NCBI GenBank assembly: GCA_017511325.1 | Contig: JAFWKS010000076.1 | Coordinates: 1 to 11,837 of the forward strand | Direction of reading: 5' to 3' | DNA length: 11,837 bases | From: Erysipelotrichaceae bacterium | GTDB taxonomy: Bacteria > Bacillota_I > Bacilli_A > Erysipelotrichales > Erysipelotrichaceae | Shown: piece by piece, positions 1 to 7,078 of the stretch | Layout: each line of letters begins with the position of its first letter | How positions within the stretch are numbered: the stretch's first letter is position 1 | Made by a program: the position numbers and the translations under genes | The notes under the pieces: model-generated | Database searches by the model: none | The model's input: only the letters and a program-made list of their open reading frames with translations | Told to the model about the DNA's origin: nothing

Positions 1-1
1 A

Positions 2-322
2 AGATACATTTTCCATTACAATACGCCTTGTCTGATCGTTGTAGCCAACAAGAAGGATTACGGGAACAACTTTGCCGATGTCGCATGTGCTCTTGAAAAC
101 ATGATGATCTATGCCAATGCAAAGGATCTGGGTTCTTGCTGGATCAATCAGCTCAGGTGGCTCAACGAAGATGATATGCTCCTAAAGCTTTTTCACAGTT
201 TCGGCATGAAGGAAGATGAAAGGATCTATGGGGCATTGGCTCTTGGCTATCCCGACAGTGAAGATGGTCTTCCTGAAAGAAAAACGATCGAAAGAAAAGG
301 AAATGAAGTCACATATATCTGA
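2..322 (+). CDS. Nitroreductase family protein, C-terminal part (gene runs off the left edge)
   Basis: An open frame runs from the window edge to TGA at 320-322 and gives the last 106 residues of a nitroreductase-fold flavoprotein. Proteins of this family are cytoplasmic FMN oxidoreductases that use NAD(P)H to reduce nitro compounds, quinones or similar substrates. What is visible is the family's C-terminal half: a CLIVVANKKDYG strand, the helix DVACALENMMIYANAKDLGSC (an 'ALENM..A...GLGSCW' version of the usual 'QNM.LAA...GLGTCW'), and the late ALGYP segment that typically packs near the FMN. The N-terminal FMN phosphate-binding Arg/Ser region lies outside the window, so subfamily and substrate cannot be judged. 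No U-tailed terminator follows the stop. The family call is firm; the substrate is unknown. Confidence 0.85.
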   Translation, partial: RYIFHYNTPCLIVVANKKDYGNNFADVACALENMMIYANAKDLGSCWINQLRWLNEDDMLLKLFHSFGMKEDERIYGALALGYPDSEDGLPERKTIERKGNEVTYI

Positions 323-347
323 TCAGCAGTGCCTTATAATGCACTAT

Positions 348-377
348 CTGCCACATAAACACGGCATATCGTATAAA
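348..377 (+). promoter_or_regulatory. Weak candidate promoter for the double-glycine peptide gene
   Basis: CTGCCA at 348-353 (4 of 6 matches to the -35 consensus) and TATAAA at 372-377 are separated by 18 bases. A perfect TATAAT also occurs at 335-340 but has no recognisable -35. Either could drive the downstream gene, or it may be read through from the nitroreductase gene. This is a guess from spacing alone. Confidence 0.3.
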
Positions 378-408
378 TGATTGGAACTAAAGAAAGGAAA
401 ACACTATA

Positions 409-711
409 ATGACAAAAAAGAAATTAAATGATGCAGCATTAGATGACGTAAATGGCGGCTTCTTTGCTGAACTATCCGAAAAGACCGACAGACTCACAGA
501 ACAGACTGAACTGCTTGCCCAGAAAACAGACATGCTGTCCGCAAAGATCGACCTGCTTGTTGAAAGCCAGAAAGCTGACTTGCTTAATGAAAAGATGAAT
601 TTTATCAAACAGAAAGAAGATATTCTCAAAAAAGCCGATCTGCTTTCTCAGAAGGCTGATGCTCTTGTTCAAAGAAGCGTTCTTATCACCAAGAAGAGAA
701 AGATCAAGTAA
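409..711 (+). CDS. Double-glycine-leader secreted peptide with heptad-repeat helical cargo
   Basis: This is a 100-residue protein with ATG at 409, preceded by the RBS-like AGAAAGGA at 391-398. Residues 6-17, LNDAALDDVNGG, match the leader of peptides exported and trimmed by C39-peptidase ABC transporters: Leu at -12, Leu at -7, Val at -4 and Gly-Gly at -2/-1. Cleavage after G17 would release about 83 residues starting FFAEL. The cargo has no cysteine, so a lanthipeptide or disulfide bacteriocin is unlikely. It is built of roughly nine tandem seven-residue units of the form (T/A)D-x-L-x-x-K, such as TELLAQK, TDMLSAK, ADLLSQK and ADALVQR, with a KKRKIK basic tail. It should form one long charged amphipathic helix or coiled coil. 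No transporter, immunity or modification gene is nearby. It could be a bacteriocin-like, signalling or surface peptide; the function is not known. The leader call is strong and the export route is inferred. Confidence 0.75.
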   Translation: MTKKKLNDAALDDVNGGFFAELSEKTDRLTEQTELLAQKTDMLSAKIDLLVESQKADLLNEKMNFIKQKEDILKKADLLSQKADALVQRSVLITKKRKIK

Positions 712-740
712 TAATATAACTTATGATAAGTCACAATAAA

Positions 741-771
741 ACCGCATTCACATGCGGTATTATTTTTGTTT
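741..771. terminator. Bidirectional intrinsic terminator
   Basis: ACCGCAT (741-747) and ATGCGGT (752-758) form a perfect 7-bp stem around the loop TCAC. A T-rich tract (ATTATTTTTGTTTTTT) follows on the plus strand. On the minus strand the stem is followed by TTTTATTG, so it can also stop transcription of the converging lipoprotein gene. Confidence 0.85.
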
Positions 772-790
772 TTTAATTCAGATGCTTATA

Positions 791-1687
791 TTATTTGAAG
801 CTGATAGTGTTCAGGAATTTTTCAAAGCATACATTTGATTCTTCACTGCGGTTAGTAAACCATCCGTCGCTGGTACCGTTGTTTCTTATCAGATAGACAT
901 CATTGCCCTGCTGAGTATAGTATGCGTATGAAGGTTCACCGCTGCTGTTGACTAAAGCCTTATATTTTACACCATTGAATTCAACATCTTCATAAGTATT
1001 GTCTGCGCTCCAAAGTTCTTCAATCGTTTTATTTGCATAATATCTGATCGCGAAAGTAAAATCTTCCTCTTTTTCAGTGCCGTAGATCCAGTTAACGAAT
1101 TTTCTGACCAGATTTCCTTGTGCATCTGTGGTGATTCTTGTTGAAGTTCCGTATAAAGAATGATCTTTATCGAGCTCATAGTTCATTTCTTCAAAAGCTG
1201 CTTCATCAGTTTCTGTGGTTGTATTCTTTGTAAAAGAAATACCGTTTACAACTTCTTTTAAAACTGTGCCATCATCAACTTCGCTCATAACACGCTCGAC
1301 CGCATACAGATCATCACCATTCTGAACGAAAGCGATCATGGTATTGCCGGTATCAAAACGATAAACAGTAAAACCATTGACATCATAGTGTTCGAGATTG
1401 TCAATGCTGGTCAGATCCGCCAGTTTTGTTGCAGGCATTACCGCAAAACCTACAGATTCATTTTCATTGAAACTGAAAACGATATCCTTTTCGATGAGCT
1501 TTCCATCGACAGTTGTCTCACAATATCTTTCAACTTCGCTATACTCGCTTGGTGCAGTAAAATGCAAAGCCAGAACATCATCATCAGCCATGCTCTTTTT
1601 GCCGCTGCCGCCTGTTGAGCCTCCTGCACATCCCACAAGCATCAATGCCAGAAAGATAAATAATGTCAGTCTAATAATTTTTTTCAT
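791..1687 (-). CDS. Lipoprotein with two tandem homologous domains, function unknown
   Basis: This 298-residue protein starts at ATG 1687, with AAAGGAG eight bases or so upstream. A type II signal peptide is clear: a KK-x-x-R start, a hydrophobic stretch and the lipobox LVGC with Cys20 as the lipidated residue. A short GGS/GK linker follows, so the protein should be anchored outside the membrane. By eye the rest is a duplication. Residues ~38-152 and ~168-297 follow the same order of segments: a strand-rich start, a '(D/E)-x-NG-x-x-Y' turn near 102-109 and 236-243, a 'NGDDLYAV / QGNDVYLI' strand, and closing NGISF / LNTISF. I do not recognise either domain. The gene lies 15 bases after the DUF6273 lipoprotein gene and is almost certainly in its operon. 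A bidirectional terminator follows. The lipoprotein call is firm; the role is unknown. Confidence 0.85.
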   Translation of the reverse strand: MKKIIRLTLFIFLALMLVGCAGGSTGGSGKKSMADDDVLALHFTAPSEYSEVERYCETTVDGKLIEKDIVFSFNENESVGFAVMPATKLADLTSIDNLEHYDVNGFTVYRFDTGNTMIAFVQNGDDLYAVERVMSEVDDGTVLKEVVNGISFTKNTTTETDEAAFEEMNYELDKDHSLYGTSTRITTDAQGNLVRKFVNWIYGTEKEEDFTFAIRYYANKTIEELWSADNTYEDVEFNGVKYKALVNSSGEPSYAYYTQQGNDVYLIRNNGTSDGWFTNRSEESNVCFEKFLNTISFK

Positions 1688-1702
1688 CTTCTTCTCCTTT
1701 GA

Positions 1703-2920
1703 TTATTTTATTTTAATCCACATTGCCGGTCTGATAAACAGCGAACCATATGTGAAATAATTGAATACCTGTCCATCACCGCTTATGTAAGTTACTTCAT
1801 TGCCCCATTTTGGATCGGCACTGGACAGTGTTCTTGTCATCCAGGCTCCGCCAAATGTATTTCTGTCATAGTAACCCGTACCGTTATCCTGAACAGCTTT
1901 TGTAACATAGGCTATCCATTTGGAGTTTTTAGGCATCTCTGAGAACGGATAATCTGAGCTTTCGCTTGGTTCATTTGCTTCGCCAAAATACTTTTCAACT
2001 TCTTCAAATGAAAGCAGGAATACTTTGTCATCAGTCTCAGGATCATCACTTCTTTTCTGATCAGCCATCTGCGAATACGCTGCACTTCCTTCATCGTGAA
2101 AATTGCCCCAGTATTTCATCAGCTCTTCGTTGGCTGCCTTGTTCTCATTGTGAGTGATCTCCATCATATCGATCTCTTCCTGAGTGAAGCAGCTTAAGAA
2201 TCCTTCAGGACTGTTAAGGAAAGCTCTCAGCGAACAGTTCTCCCAGTTAACACTGTCAAGATTTGTCTGATCAGGATTGGTATTATAGCAGAACGAATCG
2301 ATCAGCTTATCGCACAGGATGAACAGCTTATCGTCTTTCTTGTCGATTACCCGCCATTTCATCGGTTCCGTTCTATCATTTCCCGGAGACATTTCATATT
2401 CGCCTATCGCGACCAGGTCACCTATCTTGGCGTTTTCAAAGTCTACACAGTCATAGGCACCTCTTTTGATCTTTGCGAGCATCTCTTCAGAGACGTTCTC
2501 ATAGACTTCGTTGAAAACGGGATCGTCTTCCGCAAACCATAATCTATTGCCGTTTCTATGATATTCTTTTTCAACGCCGTCTTTAGTAACTCTGTCTTTG
2601 CTGAAGGATATCTCTGTAGTCTCTCCATTGAGCGGGTGATAAGTACCTTTGCCGTTTTCATCAAGCTCAAAATAAGCGATCTCACCATATTCGATAGTTG
2701 CCATCTCAAGCCAGTTCATCGGGTTGCCATAGAAATCTTCAGCCATGTTGAACTCTTCAACATATTCTCCTTCCTGATCTCCTATATATTTCAGGACCCA
2801 GATGCCATTAGGCAGAGATGTCTCTTCTTTATCATTGCCGTTTCCTTCTTCTTTAGACCCGCAGCCAAAAAGCATCACGGTCATCATCAGGCTAAGAAAC
2901 AACATCAAAAACTTTTTCAT
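1703..2920 (-). CDS. DUF6273-domain lipoprotein
   Basis: This 405-residue protein starts at ATG 2920 with a strong GGGAGGA ribosome binding site. The signal peptide ends in the lipobox LFGC (Cys20), followed by a Ser/Glu/Asn/Lys-rich linker. Residues ~37-135 are a strand-rich N-terminal part opening with GIWVLKYIG, which looks like a lipocalin-type small barrel but is not identified. Residues ~165-404 match my memory of DUF6273: IGDLVAIGEYE, MKWRVIDKKDDKLFILCDKLID, the W-E-N-x-S-L-R-x-F-L-N motif (226-236), KVFLLSFEEVEKYF (299-312) and the terminal RPAMWI. That domain occurs in many secreted Firmicute proteins and has no settled function; a ligand-binding role is possible. The gene sits 64 bases after the membrane LuxR gene and 15 bases before a second lipoprotein gene, so all three may act together. 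Confidence 0.85.
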   Translation of the reverse strand: MKKFLMLFLSLMMTVMLFGCGSKEEGNGNDKEETSLPNGIWVLKYIGDQEGEYVEEFNMAEDFYGNPMNWLEMATIEYGEIAYFELDENGKGTYHPLNGETTEISFSKDRVTKDGVEKEYHRNGNRLWFAEDDPVFNEVYENVSEEMLAKIKRGAYDCVDFENAKIGDLVAIGEYEMSPGNDRTEPMKWRVIDKKDDKLFILCDKLIDSFCYNTNPDQTNLDSVNWENCSLRAFLNSPEGFLSCFTQEEIDMMEITHNENKAANEELMKYWGNFHDEGSAAYSQMADQKRSDDPETDDKVFLLSFEEVEKYFGEANEPSESSDYPFSEMPKNSKWIAYVTKAVQDNGTGYYDRNTFGGAWMTRTLSSADPKWGNEVTYISGDGQVFNYFTYGSLFIRPAMWIKIK

Positions 2921-2968
2921 TCAAAATCCTCCCTTTTTTATCTTACGCCAGTTTTTTCATTATTAAAC

Positions 2969-2982
2969 GTCACAAATGTGAC
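2969..2982. promoter_or_regulatory. Palindrome in the regulator-lipoprotein gap; candidate operator
   Basis: GTCACA-AA-TGTGAC is a perfect 6-bp inverted repeat centred 55 bases before the lipoprotein start and just past the stop of the LuxR-type gene. A loop of only two bases and no following U-tract make a terminator unlikely. On the minus strand the near-consensus -35 TTGTCA overlaps one arm, although no well-spaced -10 follows. The likely use is a repressor or activator site controlling the two lipoprotein genes. Confidence 0.4.
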
Positions 2983-2984
2983 AA

Positions 2985-4298
2985 TCACTCCTTGTAGACC
3001 AAAGCGATCAAGCCGGCTCTGTTGCTGACGCCGCATTTCTCATATATCGAAGAGATATGCCTTTGCAAGGTGCGGCGTGAGATAAACAGTTCATCAGCCA
3101 TTTGTTCGACCCCGGTTTCCGGTTTAAGCAGTTTATTGAAGACATCCTGTTCCCTTTTGGTAAGTTCATGTTTCCTGATAAACTCTTCAAGATCGGGTTT
3201 GCCCTGTTTGTCGATCCTTTTCCTGTTTTCGGTAAAGATCAGTATGACGATCAGGATTATAACTATGATATCAATGATGATCTCCGTAAATAAAGAAAGC
3301 TCCTTTTTCCAGACAAGAGCCAAAACAGTGCTGATGCCTCCATCGATGATCCTGCCCATGCTGGCCCAAAAAGAAAGATGTTTCTTGTTTAAACAGATCT
3401 TCCAGAAAACCAGATTATAGTAGGAGATTATAAGACCCAGTTCCAGATAGAAGATGCTCATCGCCAGATTCAGATATGAACCGGTAGAAAGCAGGATCAA
3501 GGATATTATCGACAGAAGAGCCGCCACCAGAACGGACAACTGATCATACAGGCCTTCAAACTTGTCATGAACATAGCCATAGCCAAGATAGCTCACGATC
3601 AGAAACAGCCTTGGCCAGGTGTAGATGTTTATGGTTTTAAACTGTTGAGCTGTCAGGATGTTTTCCATCCTGTTGTCAAAACAGAAAACCAGAAAGATGA
3701 TGCCGGTAACTATGAATATCGGCAGCACATCCGTCATCTTCACAGCTTTGATTTCACATTCACTTCTTTCGATCTTGTAGCGATCTTTATAACAGATGAA
3801 AAAGATCATCACGCAGACATCGATGATGAATATATAAAGGATCGGGATCCCGATAAAGATCTGCAGAAACCACTGTGCAAATACCGCTAGGCTCATAGCG
3901 AGCCCCATAGTCATACCTGAATTTCTCTCATCCTGAAAAGACAAAGCCATATAGGTATAGAAAAAGCCCCCGAAAAAGCCAAGGAACAGCCCCGCGATCG
4001 GAGCCAGTACCATAAAGACTGCTTCAATCTTTATCAGAAGGGAGCTTAACAAAACTACAGTATTGATGATCGCCGCATATAAAGGAAAAGTCCTTCTTTT
4101 AAAGATGTCATAAAAGACCGCATACAAGATAAAGCCCAGAGTCACGCAGAACATATCCACATAATAAAGGACCAGCTGAGCTCTGGCATTTACGATCCCT
4201 GATGCTTCATGGTTTACAGCCGTCAAAAGTGTCATATACATAAACATGTACAGACTGAAGCTGATGATCAGAAATCTATATTTATCTTCTTTATGCAT
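2985..4298 (-). CDS. 12-TM membrane protein fused to a LuxR-type DNA-binding domain
   Basis: This is a 437-residue protein. Residues ~7-356 contain about twelve hydrophobic helices (for example 7-28, 42-63, 71-89, 93-119, 129-150, 151-170, 190-206, 219-240, 250-272, 274-298, 312-329, 333-356), in a layout like a major facilitator transporter. Residues ~373-437 are a LuxR/FixJ helix-turn-helix: LTKREQDVF, then a turn helix, then ELFISRRTLQRHISSIYEKC and GVSNRAGLIALV. The arrangement implies a one-component sensor that detects something at or in the membrane and binds DNA while tethered. Similar transporter-like LuxR proteins are numerous in some gut Actinobacteria; ligands are generally unknown. 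The natural targets are the two lipoprotein genes directly downstream. The ATG at 4298 is kept because TM1 begins within eight residues, but there is no good ribosome binding site and a TATAAT lies only seven bases upstream. Confidence 0.9.
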   Translation of the reverse strand: MHKEDKYRFLIISFSLYMFMYMTLLTAVNHEASGIVNARAQLVLYYVDMFCVTLGFILYAVFYDIFKRRTFPLYAAIINTVVLLSSLLIKIEAVFMVLAPIAGLFLGFFGGFFYTYMALSFQDERNSGMTMGLAMSLAVFAQWFLQIFIGIPILYIFIIDVCVMIFFICYKDRYKIERSECEIKAVKMTDVLPIFIVTGIIFLVFCFDNRMENILTAQQFKTINIYTWPRLFLIVSYLGYGYVHDKFEGLYDQLSVLVAALLSIISLILLSTGSYLNLAMSIFYLELGLIISYYNLVFWKICLNKKHLSFWASMGRIIDGGISTVLALVWKKELSLFTEIIIDIIVIILIVILIFTENRKRIDKQGKPDLEEFIRKHELTKREQDVFNKLLKPETGVEQMADELFISRRTLQRHISSIYEKCGVSNRAGLIALVYKE

Positions 4299-4305
4299 CT
4301 TCTAT

Positions 4306-4311
4306 ATTATA
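4306..4311 (-). promoter_or_regulatory. TATAAT -10 box seven bases before the membrane-LuxR start codon
   Basis: On the minus strand, TATAAT (4311-4306) is followed by ATAGAAG and then the ATG at 4298. Transcription would normally start about seven bases after the box, at or next to the start codon, giving a leaderless or nearly leaderless message. The -35 region is poor (AGATCA at 17-base spacing), which suggests an activator is needed. Confidence 0.45.
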
Positions 4312-4337
4312 AATCTTCAATGCTGCAATGATCTGAT

Positions 4338-4359
4338 ACAAAAAGGCGCTGAGCGCCTT
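4338..4359 (-). terminator. Intrinsic terminator of the ROK kinase gene
   Basis: AAGGCGC (4343-4349) and GCGCCTT (4353-4359) form a perfect 7-bp stem with loop TGA. On the minus strand it is followed by TTTTTGT. It begins six bases after the ROK stop codon and also insulates the LuxR gene's promoter from read-through. Confidence 0.85.
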
Positions 4360-4364
4360 AGTCT

Positions 4365-5258
4365 TTAATTCATAGTATAGGTTAGATAAGCTCCGATCAG
4401 ATTGGCATCATTATAGAATGTGCACGGCAGGATCTCGACATCAAACGGGATCTTAAAGTGTGCCACCGCTGAATTGGCTTTGACTGTTTCAAACTTCTCT
4501 TTGATCTTTTCCGTAACGATCGGCTGTCTGCTTATGCCTCCGCCTATAGCGACTTTTTCCAGATCCAGTATCCAGCACAGATTATAGATCTGAACAGCAA
4601 TGTTCAGACACAGTTCATCCAAAGCTTCCTGAGCCAATGGATCTTCAGGAAGAAGCTCAAAGAATTCTCTTCCGCTGATCTTTTCTTCACTGCCTTTTTT
4701 TGCCGCATAGTTTTCAAGCAGCGCACGGGTCGAACAGACGTTAGCCATAGTGACGTCTTTTTGGTCAAATCTGCTTGTCTCTGTCAGAACAAAGCTCAGC
4801 TCACCGGCTGTAAAATGCGGACCTCGTACGATCTTTGAATCTATGATCAATCCGCCACCGATCCCGGTGCCGATAATGTAGACCGCACCATTTGTACAGC
4901 CTTTTAATGAACCATGATAGAACTCAGCCTGAACAGCGGCTTTGCCATCGTTCTCCAGCACGACCTTGCACCCGCACTTTTCCTGCAGAAGTCTTCCGAC
5001 CTCCGTACCGTGATTATACAAAAGGCCGCCTCCGCCATTGCAGCGTCCGTTTTTCACATCGATAAAGCCAGGCAATGACATCGCAATGCCCTCGACTTCA
5101 TCCTTGTATTGAGTATAGATGTCATATATCACGTCCGCAAACTGTTCAAAAGTATCCATTGGAGTCGGAACATAACCCTTATGAGTAAAACTCATCTTCT
5201 CATCGGTAACGGCATATTTTATTTCTGTTCCCCCAACATCAAAAGTCAGCAGTTTCAT
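4365..5258 (-). CDS. ROK family sugar kinase, zinc-motif-less (beta-glucoside kinase / glucokinase type)
   Basis: This 297-residue cytoplasmic kinase probably phosphorylates a hexose or beta-glucoside at C6 with ATP. The start is set at ATG 5258 because GGAGG lies eight bases upstream and the ROK fold begins at once (MKLLTFDVGGTEIK). A frame 18 codons longer is open but has no matching RBS. Visible motifs are the phosphate loop DVGGT (7-11), the catalytic Asp104 in ENDGKAA, the ATP-binding GTGIGGG (130-136), AGELSF (151-156) and the adenosine loop GGGIS (239-243). The usual ROK zinc site is absent: the His of 'AGEIGH' is Phe156 and there is no CxCGxxGC cluster. Firmicute BglK-like kinases share this, as I recall. 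No transporter, glycosidase or isomerase gene adjoins, so the substrate is open. The N-terminal DNA-binding domain of ROK repressors is missing, so it is an enzyme. Confidence 0.85.
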   Translation of the reverse strand: MKLLTFDVGGTEIKYAVTDEKMSFTHKGYVPTPMDTFEQFADVIYDIYTQYKDEVEGIAMSLPGFIDVKNGRCNGGGGLLYNHGTEVGRLLQEKCGCKVVLENDGKAAVQAEFYHGSLKGCTNGAVYIIGTGIGGGLIIDSKIVRGPHFTAGELSFVLTETSRFDQKDVTMANVCSTRALLENYAAKKGSEEKISGREFFELLPEDPLAQEALDELCLNIAVQIYNLCWILDLEKVAIGGGISRQPIVTEKIKEKFETVKANSAVAHFKIPFDVEILPCTFYNDANLIGAYLTYTMN

Positions 5259-5295
5259 GATCTGATCCTCCATTTTATTCTTGTCTGTTAACTTA

Positions 5296-5301
5296 ATTAT
5301 A
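5296..5301 (-). promoter_or_regulatory. -10 box of the ROK kinase gene
   Basis: A perfect TATAAT on the minus strand lies 37 bases before the ATG, leaving a leader that contains the GGAGG ribosome binding site. No good -35 is seen 16-18 bases upstream. The nine-base GAAAGTGCT at 5316-5308, just upstream of the box, also occurs in the cre-like palindrome of the rhomboid promoter. Confidence 0.5.
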
Positions 5302-5384
5302 CAACCGAGCACTTTCTGAGCTGGTTAATAGTTTTGATCATCGTCATTCAATAAGCGACAAATAGACTCAAGAAGGAATCTATA

Positions 5385-5406
5385 AATAAAAAGGCCTGTT
5401 GGCCTT
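5385..5406 (-). terminator. Intrinsic terminator of the zinc-ribbon membrane protein gene
   Basis: AAGGCC (5391-5396) and GGCCTT (5401-5406) form a 6-bp stem with a four-base loop, followed on the minus strand by a TTTTATTTA tract. It sits about 17 bases after the stop codon. It is short but G+C-rich. Confidence 0.75.
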
Positions 5407-5422
5407 ACATTTTTAATGATCA

Positions 5423-7060
5423 TCATTCAAATCCAAAAGCAGTAAGATAAACGATCGTAACGAAACAGATTATGCCAAACCAGACCGCAAATGAGACAGG
5501 CGGCACAAAAAGCGCTCTAAGTATCTCTTTAAACAATCCCTTATCAAATTTGAACTCTCTTTTCCTGTGGTAACGTTTCAGTCTTCCCTTTTTTGTGAAA
5601 GTGTAGATCCACGGATTGTCATGAAGCTGAACGATCTCTAATTTCAGAAGATAGATCGGAACGACCGGAACGAAGATACAGAACCAGACCGCCGAGCCTG
5701 CAAGATTCAGTTTTTTAAAATCGAAACCATTTATGAACAAGGCCAGAATGACCGGCAGGAATATAACACCAAGACATTGTACGATGATCCTAAGGATCCT
5801 TGATGGTGTTATAAACCTGAGAACGACAGGCTGGACCTCCCCGTCAAGATTTTCAAAGAACACCGGTTCAACGACCTTGCGTTTCAAAATCTCATCACTA
5901 AGTATCAGTTCACCTCTTTCCCGCATGAAAGTATGGCCTTTTGAAGTATAGATCTTTCTTCCTGATTCGACCGCAAAATCATTGTGAACAGTATCGCTGT
6001 ACACGCACAGGATGACGATGATAAAAAACATCGCCAGCAAGCCTGTTATATAAAGGCTCTTTTCAACACTCATGCCGAAAAGACAGAAACTTCCAAAGAC
6101 TATTGCAGAAAATACGATGGTCATCAGGATAGCTTTAAACCACCAAGGCAGGAAATAATAATGTGAAGGCTTAAGAGCTCTTACACTGACCTTGCCTGTC
6201 TGGCCGTTTACAGCAGCCATCAGCTCACCGTGGCAGATGTAGTAGACAGGCAGAAGTGATGGAAGCCTGATCATTGAACGAGCGTCACTTCTCACTTCGA
6301 CAGCTTTGGCTTCAAGCACTTTTCTGATCGTCGGTGTATAGATCTTCGATGTTTCGCTGTTCACCCTTCTTTCCAGATCGTCATTCGAGATATCCGAGAT
6401 CTTGACTCTCTGGCCAGCAACATAGGCAAAATCAAATTCAGTCAGTGCATTCAGATCATATGGTTCCATCCCGTCTAACAGGAGGTTGTCGAGCTGCTTT
6501 GAACGGTTCACAAATTCATCATTGATAAAGCCTTCGCAATCATATGTCCTTTCGCCATCCATTCTGCCTACTTCCATATGTACAGGCCCTTTGACCAGTT
6601 CATACGGCAGATAGAACCCCTTTAGATCATCAATCAAAGGAAGCAGTTTTCTGGCTTCTTCTTTTGTCTTGTTTTCCTCACACCATTTTTTCAGCAAGGT
6701 CTTGGCTTCTTTCTGTGTTATGGCAAAAGGAATGACGCATTCAGGCATATTGGACGCATTCAGATATTCGCTTCTTACCAGAGTTTTATTGCAGAAAGGA
6801 CACGTTGAAAGAGCTTCGTTTTCTTCAAAGACGATCTGAGCACCACAGCCTGTACAGCTGACATTGAAAAGCTTGTACTGCTTTACAGACTTCTTCAGTA
6901 CATCACTTCTGATCTTGCGGAAACCTATTTTCTGCTGCTGGGCTTCACCGATCTCAACTTTGCTTCCACAATAGCCGCAGAGGTAGCGCTGCTTCTTGAT
7001 GTCAAAGCTGGCAGCTGCACCGCAGTTAGGACAGTATATCTCAGTAATCCTTTTATCCAT
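5423..7060 (-). CDS. Membrane protein with two N-terminal zinc ribbons
   Basis: This 545-residue protein starts at ATG 7060, with AAAAGGAAAG about nine bases upstream. Two CxxC-CxxC zinc ribbons open it: C10/C13 with C28/C31 (YCPNCG...CGYCG), then C69/C72 with C87/C90 (CTGCG...CPFC). A soluble region (about 100-300) follows, with IPFAITQKEA, FYLPYELVKG and LPVYYICHGELMAAVNGQTGKV. The last segment is a pattern I associate with a widespread 'TFIIB-type zinc ribbon-containing' family whose function is unknown. Hydrophobic helices lie at ~303-328, 335-354, 421-445, 452-472 and 516-541. Ribbons and soluble region are presumably cytosolic. There is no helicase motif, so older annotations that link such proteins to PriA would be misleading. 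It is second in an operon with a small lipoprotein, 18 bases downstream of it. A role in envelope upkeep or protein quality control is speculation. Confidence 0.8.
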   Translation of the reverse strand: MDKRITEIYCPNCGAAASFDIKKQRYLCGYCGSKVEIGEAQQQKIGFRKIRSDVLKKSVKQYKLFNVSCTGCGAQIVFEENEALSTCPFCNKTLVRSEYLNASNMPECVIPFAITQKEAKTLLKKWCEENKTKEEARKLLPLIDDLKGFYLPYELVKGPVHMEVGRMDGERTYDCEGFINDEFVNRSKQLDNLLLDGMEPYDLNALTEFDFAYVAGQRVKISDISNDDLERRVNSETSKIYTPTIRKVLEAKAVEVRSDARSMIRLPSLLPVYYICHGELMAAVNGQTGKVSVRALKPSHYYFLPWWFKAILMTIVFSAIVFGSFCLFGMSVEKSLYITGLLAMFFIIVILCVYSDTVHNDFAVESGRKIYTSKGHTFMRERGELILSDEILKRKVVEPVFFENLDGEVQPVVLRFITPSRILRIIVQCLGVIFLPVILALFINGFDFKKLNLAGSAVWFCIFVPVVPIYLLKLEIVQLHDNPWIYTFTKKGRLKRYHRKREFKFDKGLFKEILRALFVPPVSFAVWFGIICFVTIVYLTAFGFE

Positions 7061-7078
7061 TCTAGTTTTCTTTCCTTT

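Noticed and set aside
328..345. Inverted repeat AGTGC...GCACT after the nitroreductase gene as a terminator
   Set aside because: The stem is five bases with an eight-base loop and no U-tract follows.
387..672. Two open frames antisense to the double-glycine peptide gene
   Set aside because: Their Ser/Phe/Leu-rich translations are mirror images of the plus-strand heptad repeats, and neither has an RBS or recognisable protein pattern.
472..700. Repeated DNA in the double-glycine gene as a CRISPR or tandem-repeat locus
   Set aside because: The periodicity is seven codons' worth of protein-level similarity with poor DNA identity, so it is a heptad protein rather than a DNA repeat array.
1398..1760. 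A 120-codon plus-strand frame across the lipoprotein junction
   Set aside because: It runs antisense over two clear lipoprotein genes and their RBS, and its composition is that of a reversed gene.
2969..2982. The GTCACA/TGTGAC dyad as a terminator of the LuxR gene
   Set aside because: With a realistic loop the stem is only five base pairs and the next bases are not a U-tract.
2558..3028. A 156-codon plus-strand frame
   Set aside because: It is antisense to the DUF6273 lipoprotein and its promoter region, with no RBS and no domain.
5259..5312. Eighteen-codon upstream extension of the ROK kinase
   Set aside because: It lacks an RBS, spans the -10 box at 5296-5301, and precedes a canonical MKLLTFDVGGT start with GGAGG in place.
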